Shown: in pieces, positions 8,198-16,930 of the stretch
How positions within the stretch are numbered: the first letter of the stretch is position 1
Layout: the number at the start of each line of letters is the position of its first letter
Assembly: GCA_019418225.1 (NCBI GenBank)
Contig: DYCF01000004.1
Location: forward strand, 91,621-155,620
From: Clostridiales bacterium
GTDB lineage: Bacteria; Bacillota; Clostridia; Lachnospirales; Cellulosilyticaceae
Direction: 5' to 3'
Length of the DNA: 64,000 nucleotides
Made by a program: the position numbers and the translations under genes
Notes under the pieces: generated by a model
What the model saw: only the letters and a program-made list of their open reading frames with translations
What the model was told of the DNA's origin: nothing
The model's database searches: none

Positions 8198-10558
8198 TTA
8201 TTTATTTGTTACTGCCTCAATACCCCAGATTTCATTTGCATATTGTAAAATAGTACGATCGCTTGAGAAGATACCAGCATTTGCAATATTTTTAAGGCTC
8301 ATTCTTGCCCAATTCATTTGATCCTTGTATGCTGCAAATACGCGGTCTTCAGCTTCTTTGAAGGCTACAAAATCTTCTAGAACGAAATAAGTATCTCTTT
8401 CTTTCATAAGACTTGCATAAAGATCTGCAAAATCACCACTGCCATCATCTTCAAATGTTCCATCAACTAAGCTATTTACAACTCTTAGAAGTGCTTCATC
8501 TGCTTCAGCTACTTGACTACCTTTATATGTTTTTTGGATTTTTTGAATATCTTCTACACGAAGGCCAAAGATAAAGTTGTTATCTTCTCCTGCTTCTTGC
8601 ACAATCTCTACATTAGCACCATCATAAGTACCAAATGTTAAAGCACCATTAAGCATGAACTTCATGTTACCTGTACCTGATGCTTCTTTACCTGCTGTAG
8701 AAATTTGTTTTGAAATTTCTGCGGCTGGGAAGAGTTTCTCTCCATAAGAAACACGGTAGTTTTCTACAAAGAGTACTTGTATTTTTTGACTTACTACTGC
8801 ATCGCTTTCAATTAATGCCTTAATGGCACCTATGAATTTTACAATAGATTTGGCACGTCTATAGCTTGGGAATGCTTTTGCCCCAAAGATAAATGTTACT
8901 TTAGGCATATCCATATCAGGATTTTCTTTAATACGATAATATAAATCTAAGATATAGAAGGCATTTAAAAGTTGTCTCTTATATTCATGAAGACGTTTAA
9001 TTTGAATATCGAATAAAGAATCTGGATCAATGACTGTACCTTCTGTTTCTTTAATATATGCTGCAAGTTGTTCCTTCTTAATATGTTTAATTTCAAGAAG
9101 ACGTTTTAAAACTTTCTCATCATTGACATAAGCTTCTAATTTCTTAAGTTCACTTAAATCAGTTACCCAATTTTCATTGCCTAAAAGTTCTGTAATAAGG
9201 GCAGATAACTCTTTATTACAAAGTCTAAGCCATCTTCTTGGTGTAATACCATTTGTTTTGTTTTGGAATTTCTCTGGATATAATTCATACCAATTATGAA
9301 GCTCTGTATCTTTTAAGATATCTGTATGAAGTTGTGCAACACCGTTTACTGCATGACCTACTTCAATAGCTAAATTAGCCATACGTACTTGGCCATTTCC
9401 AATGATTGAGAATTCTTCAATAGCTTTTCTACCATACCCTCTTTGCACAAGCTCTTTTACAAAGTTGTTGTTAATAAGTTCAATAATATTAAAGATGCGA
9501 GGTGAAATCTTCTTAATTAATTTAATATCCCATTTTTCTAAGGCTTCAGCTAAGATTGTATGATTTGTATAAGCAAATGTTTCTTTTGCTATTTTAACAG
9601 CTGTTTTAAAACTTACATCCTCTTCATCTACAAGTAAACGAATAAGTTCTGGAATTGCAAGTGTTGGATGTGTATCATTAAGCTGTACTGCATGATATTT
9701 ACTAAACTCTGTAAAATCAGTATGACCTAATTTTTTATAAGTTCTAATAATATCTTGAAGTGTTGCACTTACCATAAAATATTGTTGGCGTAATCTTAAT
9801 ATTTTACCTGCTTCTTTAGAATCACTAGGATAAAGCACACGTGTAATATTTTCAGCTTCATTTTTCATATGTAATGCTTTTTCATAATTTTGTTCACAGA
9901 ACTCATTAAAATCAAATGGTACAATACTTTCACATTGCCATAGTCTAAGTGTATTTACATTTTTTGAACCATAGCCAATAATAGGAACATCATAAGGAAC
10001 TGCTTTTACACTATAATCCTCAAAGCTTACTGTAACAGCTTCGCTATCTTTACGAATGCTCCATGGATCTCCATATTTAAGCCAAGTATCAACCTCTTCT
10101 ACTTGTCTACCATCTATAATACGTTGGTTAAATAAACCGTTTTGATAACGAAGACCATACCCTACAAGTGGTAAGTGCATTGCTGCACCAGATTCCATAA
10201 AGCAAGCTGCAAGTCTACCAAGTCCACCATTCCCAAGTCCTGCATCTTCTTCAATTTCTTCTATTGTATTAAGGGAAATGCCCATTTCACCTAATACTTC
10301 TTTAACTTCATCATACTGCTCCATACAAATGAGGTTGTTTCCAAGTGCACGACCCATTAGGTACTCAGCTGAAATATAATACGCACGTTTTCCTTGATTA
10401 TATGCATCTGTTGTATTTTGCCAATCTTCTACAATCTCTTCAAGTAATGCTAAAGACACTGCATTGAAGACTTCATAATCTAAAGCATCTTCAAGTTTTT
10501 TACCATATTTCACCTTGCAGTATTTTGAAATGTTTTGTTTAAATACTTCTTTGTTCAT
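8198..10558 (-). CDS. malP: Maltodextrin/glycogen phosphorylase
   Basis: 786 residues from the ATG at 10558, which follows AAAGGGG; an upstream in-frame GTG is not used because it overlaps this ribosome site. It releases glucose-1-phosphate from the non-reducing end of alpha-1,4-glucans using pyridoxal phosphate. The signature EASGTGNMKFMLNGAL, near residue 630, contains the PLP-binding lysine. The N-terminal part has the usual GLGNGGLGRLAACF glucan/phosphate-site segment. Its start is 2 bases from the malQ stop, so malQ-malP is one unit. It could be glgP-like by sequence, but the neighbourhood points to maltodextrin use. Confidence 0.93.
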   Translation of the reverse strand: MNKEVFKQNISKYCKVKYGKKLEDALDYEVFNAVSLALLEEIVEDWQNTTDAYNQGKRAYYISAEYLMGRALGNNLICMEQYDEVKEVLGEMGISLNTIEEIEEDAGLGNGGLGRLAACFMESGAAMHLPLVGYGLRYQNGLFNQRIIDGRQVEEVDTWLKYGDPWSIRKDSEAVTVSFEDYSVKAVPYDVPIIGYGSKNVNTLRLWQCESIVPFDFNEFCEQNYEKALHMKNEAENITRVLYPSDSKEAGKILRLRQQYFMVSATLQDIIRTYKKLGHTDFTEFSKYHAVQLNDTHPTLAIPELIRLLVDEEDVSFKTAVKIAKETFAYTNHTILAEALEKWDIKLIKKISPRIFNIIELINNNFVKELVQRGYGRKAIEEFSIIGNGQVRMANLAIEVGHAVNGVAQLHTDILKDTELHNWYELYPEKFQNKTNGITPRRWLRLCNKELSALITELLGNENWVTDLSELKKLEAYVNDEKVLKRLLEIKHIKKEQLAAYIKETEGTVIDPDSLFDIQIKRLHEYKRQLLNAFYILDLYYRIKENPDMDMPKVTFIFGAKAFPSYRRAKSIVKFIGAIKALIESDAVVSQKIQVLFVENYRVSYGEKLFPAAEISKQISTAGKEASGTGNMKFMLNGALTFGTYDGANVEIVQEAGEDNNFIFGLRVEDIQKIQKTYKGSQVAEADEALLRVVNSLVDGTFEDDGSGDFADLYASLMKERDTYFVLEDFVAFKEAEDRVFAAYKDQMNWARMSLKNIANAGIFSSDRTILQYANEIWGIEAVTNK

Positions 10559-10559
10559 T

Positions 10560-12059
10560 TTATTTCCCCTTTCGCCCATATAGCTTTGTTAACTTTTTAA
10601 GCTTAATACTGAGTGTTTCATTAATATCTTCTTTTTCCATACGCCAGCGCCAGTTAATGCCGCCAATAGTAGATGGTATATTCATACGTGCCGTATTATC
10701 AAGTCCTAATAAATCTTGCATTGGTATAATAGCAGTACTTGCCGGACTTGCCCAAACACCACGAATAAATCCCCAATGATAACCTTCTTTTTTAGTAAGT
10801 CGTAAATAGCGTTTTGCAAAATTTAATGCCTTTTTATTTTCCTTCTGTGCCATCCAACCTACAATTGTATCATTATCATGTGTTCCTGTATAAACAACAG
10901 AATTTTGAATTTGATTATGTGGTAAGTACTCGCTATCACCTTTAGGATCAAATGCAAACTGCAATATATTCATACCTGGATAACCAGTACCTTCACGTAA
11001 TGCAATAACTTCATCCGTCATAAATCCTAAATCTTCAGCGATAATATTAACTGCGCCAAGTTTGTCTTTAATAGCCTCAAAAAGTGCTAAACCTGGACCT
11101 TTTGTCCATTGACCATTTTTAGCGGTTTTATCACCATAAGGTACCTCCCAGAAAGATTCAAATCCTCTGAAATGATCAATACGAATGACATCATATAACA
11201 AAGCATTTTGTTGTATTCTTTGAATCCACCAATCATAACCTGTCTTAGCCAATGTTTCCCAATCATAAATTGGATTTCCCCAGAGCTGACCATCTTCTGT
11301 AAATGCATCTGGCGGACATCCTGCAACTGTAATTGGTGTTCCTTCTTCATCTAACTTAAATAATTCTGGATGTGCCCAAGTATCACTACTGTCTCCAGCT
11401 ACATATATAGGAATATCTCCTATAATTTGAATGCCTTGACCATTCGCATATTCTTTAAGCGTCATCCATTGCTCATAAAATATATATTGAAGAAATACCC
11501 AATAGCCTATTTCATCTTTAAGTGCATCTTTATAACTTTCTACTACACTCTCTTCTCTTTTTTTAAGAGGTTCTTCCCATTCTTGCCAGCTGACCTCATC
11601 TTTACTTATTTTAATTGCCATAAATAAGCTATAATCGTCTAGCCAACTTGCATTTTCTTTTTGGAACTTATTCATTTCCTTTAATAGGTTTTTATTATTT
11701 TTTGCTTTTTCATATGCTTCTTTCAAAGCAGCCATCTTCTTAGGTACAACTTTTTCAAAATCTACGCTTTTGGAATCGTTACCGCTATTGCATATACTTG
11801 CATAAGTTGTTTCTTCTAATAGTCCCTCATCCACTAATGCTCTTAAATCAATTAAATAAGGGTTTCCTGCAAAAGCTGAAAAGGCTTGATAAGGTGAATG
11901 ACCATATCCAGTAGGTCCTATTGGAAGTATTTGCCAATATCTTTGACCAGCTGCTTTTAAAAAATCTACAAATTCATACGCACATTTTCCAAAAGTTCCT
12001 ATACCTTCTGCTTCTGGTAATGATGTAATATGCATCAAAATCCCACTTGCTCGTTCCAT
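10560..12059 (-). CDS. malQ: 4-alpha-glucanotransferase (amylomaltase)
   Basis: 499 residues, usual GH77 length. GH77 motifs are visible: DVIRIDHFRGF (nucleophile D in RIDHF), IAEDLG (acid/base E) and THDNDT. It transfers glucan segments between maltodextrins so that short oligosaccharides become substrates for MalP. It is the first gene of the mal locus. A near-perfect LacI-type palindrome lies 69 bases upstream of the start. The stop codon almost touches the malP start. Confidence 0.95.
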   Translation of the reverse strand: MERASGILMHITSLPEAEGIGTFGKCAYEFVDFLKAAGQRYWQILPIGPTGYGHSPYQAFSAFAGNPYLIDLRALVDEGLLEETTYASICNSGNDSKSVDFEKVVPKKMAALKEAYEKAKNNKNLLKEMNKFQKENASWLDDYSLFMAIKISKDEVSWQEWEEPLKKREESVVESYKDALKDEIGYWVFLQYIFYEQWMTLKEYANGQGIQIIGDIPIYVAGDSSDTWAHPELFKLDEEGTPITVAGCPPDAFTEDGQLWGNPIYDWETLAKTGYDWWIQRIQQNALLYDVIRIDHFRGFESFWEVPYGDKTAKNGQWTKGPGLALFEAIKDKLGAVNIIAEDLGFMTDEVIALREGTGYPGMNILQFAFDPKGDSEYLPHNQIQNSVVYTGTHDNDTIVGWMAQKENKKALNFAKRYLRLTKKEGYHWGFIRGVWASPASTAIIPMQDLLGLDNTARMNIPSTIGGINWRWRMEKEDINETLSIKLKKLTKLYGRKGK

Positions 12060-12127
12060 GCTGCCCCTCCTATATCTAATCTAAGTTAAACTCTTAAACT
12101 TAATTAATACCTTAATTTAGATTTGGT

Positions 12128-12143
12128 ACCGTTTCCAAACGGT
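12128..12143. promoter_or_regulatory. Candidate LacI-family operator upstream of malQ
   Basis: ACCGTTTCCAAACGGT is a 16-bp palindrome broken only by its central CC. It lies in the malQ upstream region and probably controls the whole locus. The half site (ACCGTTT) differs from that upstream of malE (AATCG), so they may bind different regulators, or one with relaxed recognition. No clear -35/-10 pair was recognised nearby. Confidence 0.6.
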
Positions 12144-12210
12144 TTAAAAAATTTATAAATTAATGTTTTAATATTTAATTTATTTAAATACATCTTAAAA
12201 TATACTAGCG

Positions 12211-12405
12211 TAAAAGTCAATAAACTTTTTATTATTTTATAATTTATTGTACATTTTACTAAATTATAAATTTTGTTATATGACTTTTAGACAAAAAAAA
12301 TAAAAGGTATTGCAAAATAAAATACTAGGCACTTAAGTGCTACGATTCTCCCCAAGTGCATCAAAAAATCACACCAAAGGTAGATGTATCATACCAAGTG
12401 CCTAG
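12211..12405. repeat. Two consecutive large inverted-repeat structures in the malQ upstream gap
   Basis: The 391-base gap 12060-12450 has no gene. Structure 1: TAAAAGTCA at 12211-12219 pairs with 12281-12289 and encloses an 11-bp A/T inverted repeat (12236-12246 with 12260-12270). Structure 2: CTAGGCACTT at 12325-12334 pairs with 12396-12405 and encloses a perfect GCACTTAAGTGC palindrome (12329-12340, overlapping the left arm) and a further CAAGTGC copy. On the minus strand a T-rich stretch follows structure 2, so it may be the terminator of the lipoprotein gene, but it is far larger than needed. A non-coding RNA or small mobile repeat is possible. Confidence 0.5.
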
Positions 12406-12450
12406 CTCTATTATTAAATATATTAGGAAAGTCAAATTACTATGCTGCTT

Positions 12451-13650
12451 CTATTTCTTGTAGTAACAATTATAATAATTGGTTATATCTTTAAACGCAT
12501 AAAACTTTTCGCCATTTATATCTTCTATAGGTGTAAGTTTAGATAGAGGTACTTTCTTAAAAATAGTCTTCATATACCTAGATGGAATATACAGTTGATT
12601 TTTAAAAAAAGTACCCGTTAAATCATAACGCATATAACTTTCATTTTTTATATCAGCCTCTTGCTGCAATGTGCCAATCACATTCAGTGCACCCGTGAGC
12701 TGTTTCATTTCATCTGTTAAATCAGGTTGATCTGTTAGGGTATAATCTTCCTTGCCATTTTCCCTTACCTCTGCCATATCCATATCTACATATAAAATTC
12801 CCTTGATTCTTGGATAGTTCTTTAACAAATCATCATAAAAGTAATCTAATTTCTGTTTCGCATCATAAATAGTATACGTATGATCTACCCTAGAAAAGTG
12901 TGAAATTGCAAGTCCTGAAATAAGCATAGGTTTACTATATTGGAAATTCTTATAAAAGAAATCTATGGCTTCTTTGCCATCGTATACATAAGCCTCTCCA
13001 GACTTATATCTCGGAATATAAATATTAATTCCTACCCAATCTACATATCGGTTTCCTGGATAATAAAACATGCTTTCATACGCCTTATTATCAGAAATGC
13101 TCCATACAACAACTGCATTCTCAATGTATTCTTTTATCACATTATATGCTCTCTCATAAGTTTCCTTGTATGCCTCTGGACTTCCCATAGTTGAGCTTAC
13201 TGGAAATAGTTCAATAAATACTGGTATATGATAAGCACTTTTCAAATCCATTGCCAAGCGATATATCGGTGTCAAATCTCCTTCAGATTTAAAGTAGACT
13301 TTAATGTAAGGCGTCTTTTTCTGTGCAATACACTTTAATATTTCTTTATTTGCAATACGTTCTTCAGGATTATATTGAAAAATCTTAAAGGCATTCGTAG
13401 CCCCTATTAAATTGTCGAACCTTCTAATATCTCTGCCAATATTTTGATCCGCACTTACATCAGCACCTAAATATACTCCTTTTAATGGTTCATAGGCTGC
13501 TAAATTAATGCTATCTTTGATATAAATAGTTACATCTTTTTCTTTTTTAGAAGCTTCTATATTTGAAACTGTAGTATCTTTTTGTGTACAGCCACCTAAC
13601 ATACAAGTACAACATAAAAAAATAATTCCTATTAAGTTTGCTCTTTTCAT
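12451..13650 (-). CDS. Lipoprotein with GH26-like barrel lacking catalytic glutamates
   Basis: About 399 residues from the ATG at 13650 (AGGTG 6 bases upstream). A signal peptide with lipobox LGGCTQ predicts a membrane-anchored extracellular lipoprotein. Residues about 45-330 follow the order of a GH26 mannanase-like barrel: GVYLGADVS at the start, then VVVWSISDN and YYPGNRYVDWVGINIY. At the expected acid/base segment (usually HEMNG) it reads IELFPVSS, and at the nucleophile segment (usually ITEFG) it reads LISGLAIS, so both glutamates appear replaced. The last ~60 residues resemble a copper-amine-oxidase-like binding domain. A non-catalytic sugar- or wall-binding role is inferred. Not cotranscribed with malQ as far as can be seen. 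Confidence 0.6.
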   Translation of the reverse strand: MKRANLIGIIFLCCTCMLGGCTQKDTTVSNIEASKKEKDVTIYIKDSINLAAYEPLKGVYLGADVSADQNIGRDIRRFDNLIGATNAFKIFQYNPEERIANKEILKCIAQKKTPYIKVYFKSEGDLTPIYRLAMDLKSAYHIPVFIELFPVSSTMGSPEAYKETYERAYNVIKEYIENAVVVWSISDNKAYESMFYYPGNRYVDWVGINIYIPRYKSGEAYVYDGKEAIDFFYKNFQYSKPMLISGLAISHFSRVDHTYTIYDAKQKLDYFYDDLLKNYPRIKGILYVDMDMAEVRENGKEDYTLTDQPDLTDEMKQLTGALNVIGTLQQEADIKNESYMRYDLTGTFFKNQLYIPSRYMKTIFKKVPLSKLTPIEDINGEKFYAFKDITNYYNCYYKK

Positions 13651-13701
13651 CCGGCTCACCTCATAGAAATTATTGTCAATTATTCCCTATTTTATTCATT
13701 G

Positions 13702-14244
13702 CTAATTATTTTGTTCTCTATTTTGTAAATAGCAATCTAATGTTTTTAAATAATTAAGATACATTCCTCCCTCTACAGGAATTAAATATTGCTTTTCAAA
13801 AGCAGTATATGGAATAGACTTTCTTCCGCCATTTAATGCATCTTGATAATAACTATCTAACGTTTCAATTGGTAAAAAATAATATTCGCCATATTTCTTA
13901 AAATAAACAATCAAAAAGGCTTCACCACCTTGTTTATGAAAAGCATTCATAAAATTTACCTGATGGGCATGAATATTATTAATTGGTAAAAAGCCCTTTG
14001 TCGTCTCCTTCGCATCAAAACAAATGCTAATGCCTTGTACGACGCCAATATAGTCGACAGTACTTTTTTGATCAAAGTATGCTAGCGTTATAACTCGCTT
14101 CTCTTGATCAATACGAATTGGCTTAATTGGTGTCGGTACTTTTTGTACAACTGCCAACCCTTTTTCTAAAAAAAGTTCATTCGTTACATTAATTTGCTCT
14201 TCTAGTTCATTTCCTCTAAGTCCCCTAGTATTCCAATAGCCCAT
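13702..14244 (-). CDS. recU: Holliday junction resolvase RecU
   Basis: 180 residues. RecU cleaves four-way DNA junctions in recombination and chromosome segregation in Firmicutes. The N-terminus NTRGLRGNELEEQIN and the nuclease core STVDYIGV...FDAKET carry the acidic and lysine residues of the restriction-endonuclease-like active site (D in TVDYIG, D and K in FDAKE). GAGGG precedes the ATG. The usual partner, a penicillin-binding protein gene (ponA), is not adjacent; a plus-strand repeat protein gene diverges from it. Confidence 0.9.
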   Translation of the reverse strand: MGYWNTRGLRGNELEEQINVTNELFLEKGLAVVQKVPTPIKPIRIDQEKRVITLAYFDQKSTVDYIGVVQGISICFDAKETTKGFLPINNIHAHQVNFMNAFHKQGGEAFLIVYFKKYGEYYFLPIETLDSYYQDALNGGRKSIPYTAFEKQYLIPVEGGMYLNYLKTLDCYLQNREQNN

Positions 14245-14375
14245 TTTTTCCCTCTTTTCTTGATTTTCTGTAAAATTACGGTTATTATTAAATAAGATTA
14301 GGATATATTTTCCATTTATACATATTTTAAACTGACTTATCCATTCATCAATTATTCTTATAGGAGGTGTTTACC

Positions 14376-15239
14376 TTGCCACGCTTTGTGCATTTTTTTA
14401 AGACATTTTATCAAAAACAATTTTTCAGGTTGCCCGCCGAGCAAAAAGCTAAACTTCTGGCCCGGGATCATTTTTACTTTTTAGCCGGCATCTATTATAT
14501 GGAGGCAAAAAAATATAAAGATGCTACACCTTGTTTTCAAAAGGCTAAAGCATATAGACATTTAATCGTAGTTTATCAAAAACAAGGACTTTACTCAAAA
14601 GCACTTGAAGTTGCTGAAGCTCACGGATTTTATGATTTAGGTGCTAAACTTTGTCTACAAATCGAGAACACAAAAAAGGCTGCCTCTTTTTATGCACATG
14701 AAAAACCTTTAAAAGCTGCCAAGTTATATGAAAAAGGTCATTTTTTCTTTGAAGCAGGTTTAAATTATCTTAAAGCTTATGAACCTACCAAGGCCTTTGA
14801 ATGTTTTAGCCAGTGTTCCAAATTAGCGGACAAGCAAAAAGGCCTAGATTACTTAAATGAATTCGGTCTTGTCCTTTATTTTACTAAACAGTACGAAGAT
14901 GCCTTTAAAGTTTTCTTATCTCTAGAAGACTACTACTCTGCCCTAGATTGTGCAAAGAAACTAAAAGAACCTATTCTAATTGATTCTGTTACAATGCTTC
15001 TCGCAGCCTATGAGGCTGAAAATGCACATTACTTATTGGCCGGCAAATGTGCTGAAACTGTAGCACCCGAACGTGCTCTTGTTTACTATGCACAAGGTAA
15101 ATCTTATTATGACATGATTCGCCTGCTTATTTCAAGACAAGAATATGAAAAAGCAGTTAACGTCTGCATCCTACAAAATCAATTGGAAATGGCCTATGAG
15201 ATTGCACATACCTATGATTCTACTTTAATGGTCATATAA
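14376..15239 (+). CDS. Unclassified helical-repeat (TPR-like) protein
   Basis: About 287 residues. The start is taken as TTG at 14376, 8 bases after AGGAGG; an upstream in-frame GTG at 14367 overlaps that ribosome site and is unlikely. The protein is a run of short helix pairs with alternating aromatic and alanine residues (for example AGIYYMEAKKYKDATPCFQKA and KAAKLYEKGHFFFEAGLNY), suggesting an alpha-solenoid of TPR or clathrin-repeat type. No signal peptide or membrane helix. It is a single gene between divergent recU and a convergent terminator. I do not recognise the family and infer only a scaffold or protein-binding role. Confidence 0.7.
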   Translation: MPRFVHFFKTFYQKQFFRLPAEQKAKLLARDHFYFLAGIYYMEAKKYKDATPCFQKAKAYRHLIVVYQKQGLYSKALEVAEAHGFYDLGAKLCLQIENTKKAASFYAHEKPLKAAKLYEKGHFFFEAGLNYLKAYEPTKAFECFSQCSKLADKQKGLDYLNEFGLVLYFTKQYEDAFKVFLSLEDYYSALDCAKKLKEPILIDSVTMLLAAYEAENAHYLLAGKCAETVAPERALVYYAQGKSYYDMIRLLISRQEYEKAVNVCILQNQLEMAYEIAHTYDSTLMVI

Positions 15240-15327
15240 CTTACATACATCTCATTTCAATTTATATACAAACTTTAAAAGCTGATTGATTATATATCAC
15301 ACTACTTAATAGCTATAATCACAAATA

Positions 15328-15355
15328 GAGCAATCACACATCTGTGTAATTGCTC
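15328..15355. terminator. Terminator between convergent genes
   Basis: GAGCAATCACACA (15328-15340) pairs with 15343-15355, with one position that is C/A on plus but a G-U-type pair on minus. T-rich sequence follows on the plus side. It separates the plus-strand repeat protein from the minus-strand pseudouridine synthase. Confidence 0.7.
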
Positions 15356-15380
15356 CATCTATTTTCATTCTTTCTTTATT

Positions 15381-16349
15381 TTATATAAGCGCTTCCCCAG
15401 CACAGATTTCAGAATAAATCTTAGGTGCAGGTACTGTAAACACGCGGTCTTGTAAATAAACAAATGGTGCTTTGCAAAGTTCAAACTTCACTTTATAGGC
15501 ACATAATATTTGAGAACGAAGGCCATATTTACTTACAAAGTATTTATTTTCAAGTTGATCACCATACTTAGGGTCTCCAATAATCGGATGACCAATTTGA
15601 CTTAAATGGGCACGAATTTGATGTGTTTTACCTGTTACAAGCTGTACTTCTACAAGCGTATAACGACCATTTGTTTTTAAAGGTAAAATACGTGTTTCTA
15701 CTGGTTTTGCCCCTTCTACATAATGCTCTGTAATGACCACTTCATTTTTGCCCTCTTGTTTTACATGATATCCTTTTAAAATCATAGGAGCACTAATACG
15801 TCCTAATACAATACTCATGTAATATTTAGAGATTTGCTTGGTCTTTAACATATCACTTAAAACTTGTGTGGCGGCAATATTTTTACCCACTAATACAATT
15901 CCAGCTGTATTACGGTCTAAGCGATTACATGGTGCTGGTGTAAATCCTTTAGACCTACTTGGGTCATAACTTCCATTTTCTTTTAAGTATGAAAGTACTT
16001 CATCTGCTAAGCTGTGACCGTCTGCATGGTCTTTTTGGGTTAAAAGGCCCATTGGCTTATCTGCAATAAGAATATTCTCGTCCTCATAAACTGTTTTAAA
16101 GCTAATAGGCACCTTAGCTACCTTCTTTTCTACAACAAATTCAGCAAATTGTTCCTCCGTAAAAAAGATCTTAATTTCATCCTGTGCTTTTAAAATCTCA
16201 TTGCCTTGAGGCTTTTTACCATTATATTTAATTTTTTTAGTACGCATGCCCTTGTAAATTAAACTTTTAGGACAACCGGCTAAATATTTACCTAAAAATT
16301 TATCCAATCTCTGATTGGCTTCTACATCAGTAATTACTATTTGTCTCAT
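15381..16349 (-). CDS. RluC/RluD-family ribosomal pseudouridine synthase
   Basis: 322 residues. An N-terminal S4 RNA-binding domain (about 1-75, RLDKFLGKYL) is followed by the pseudouridine synthase fold. The catalytic aspartate is D145 in NRLDRNTAG, where the family usually has HRLD; the change from H to N is tolerated in RluC-like members. The C-terminal motif THQIRAHLSQIGHPIIGD is present. Likely modifies 23S rRNA; which position cannot be told. The gene is 12 bases from the membrane protein gene upstream and is probably in an operon with it and the SDR gene. Confidence 0.88.
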   Translation of the reverse strand: MRQIVITDVEANQRLDKFLGKYLAGCPKSLIYKGMRTKKIKYNGKKPQGNEILKAQDEIKIFFTEEQFAEFVVEKKVAKVPISFKTVYEDENILIADKPMGLLTQKDHADGHSLADEVLSYLKENGSYDPSRSKGFTPAPCNRLDRNTAGIVLVGKNIAATQVLSDMLKTKQISKYYMSIVLGRISAPMILKGYHVKQEGKNEVVITEHYVEGAKPVETRILPLKTNGRYTLVEVQLVTGKTHQIRAHLSQIGHPIIGDPKYGDQLENKYFVSKYGLRSQILCAYKVKFELCKAPFVYLQDRVFTVPAPKIYSEICAGEALI

Positions 16350-16361
16350 TTTTCCACCATT

Positions 16362-16922
16362 TTACATTATTAATTCTTGAATAAGTTGTGTATGTTCTTC
16401 CAACTTTTCACTTGTATAACAAGCATCCTTCTCAATTTTTACCATTGTGTTTTTAAGATTATTTTCAGTATCTAACTTTACAAAATGAATTTGTTTTATT
16501 TCAATTCCTTTTGCTTTTAAACGATTTTCAAGCCAAAGTCTATTTTTCTTAAGTACTTCCTCGTTACATACTAAAAAGTAAATGCTTCTAGAGGTTACAA
16601 CAATATGTTCAATTAATATAGTCGCTCTTGCATCCGGAATAATACAACTATGAAAGAGACTATAGCTTCCTTTCATAGTTTCAAGAATTTCACCTTCTCT
16701 GCTATTGCCATCTTTAAATTTTAAATAAACACATAAGCGTGATAAACTTAAGGCTAAACCAATCACTAAAAATCCTGAAATAATTGTGAAGATATTCGCA
16801 CGTTCCCCAGTTATCATAATGCCAATACCATAAACTATAACAACTACTAGCGTCCAAATGCCCGTATATATGCTATATTTTTTCTTTTGTTTTTTAATAT
16901 AATCTTTTTCCTGTTTAATCAT
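16362..16922 (-). CDS. Small membrane protein of unknown function
   Basis: 186 residues. A charged N-terminus is followed by two membrane helices (about 17-37 and 41-62), then a soluble domain of about 120 residues. The stretch ILIEHIVVTSRSIYFLVCNEE weakly recalls the hydrophobic beta core of NERD nuclease-related domains (usually IDHIVV...IFVIEVK), but acidic/lysine catalytic positions are not preserved, so that relation is speculative. It lies between an SDR gene (8 bases upstream) and a pseudouridine synthase gene (12 bases downstream). Confidence 0.65.
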   Translation of the reverse strand: MIKQEKDYIKKQKKKYSIYTGIWTLVVVIVYGIGIMITGERANIFTIISGFLVIGLALSLSRLCVYLKFKDGNSREGEILETMKGSYSLFHSCIIPDARATILIEHIVVTSRSIYFLVCNEEVLKKNRLWLENRLKAKGIEIKQIHFVKLDTENNLKNTMVKIEKDACYTSEKLEEHTQLIQELIM

Positions 16923-16930
16923 CCCATCAC

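Noticed and set aside
12325..12405. Possible riboswitch (c-di-GMP, fluoride or purine type)
   Set aside because: None of the conserved core sequences of these classes could be found; kept only as an unexplained structured element.
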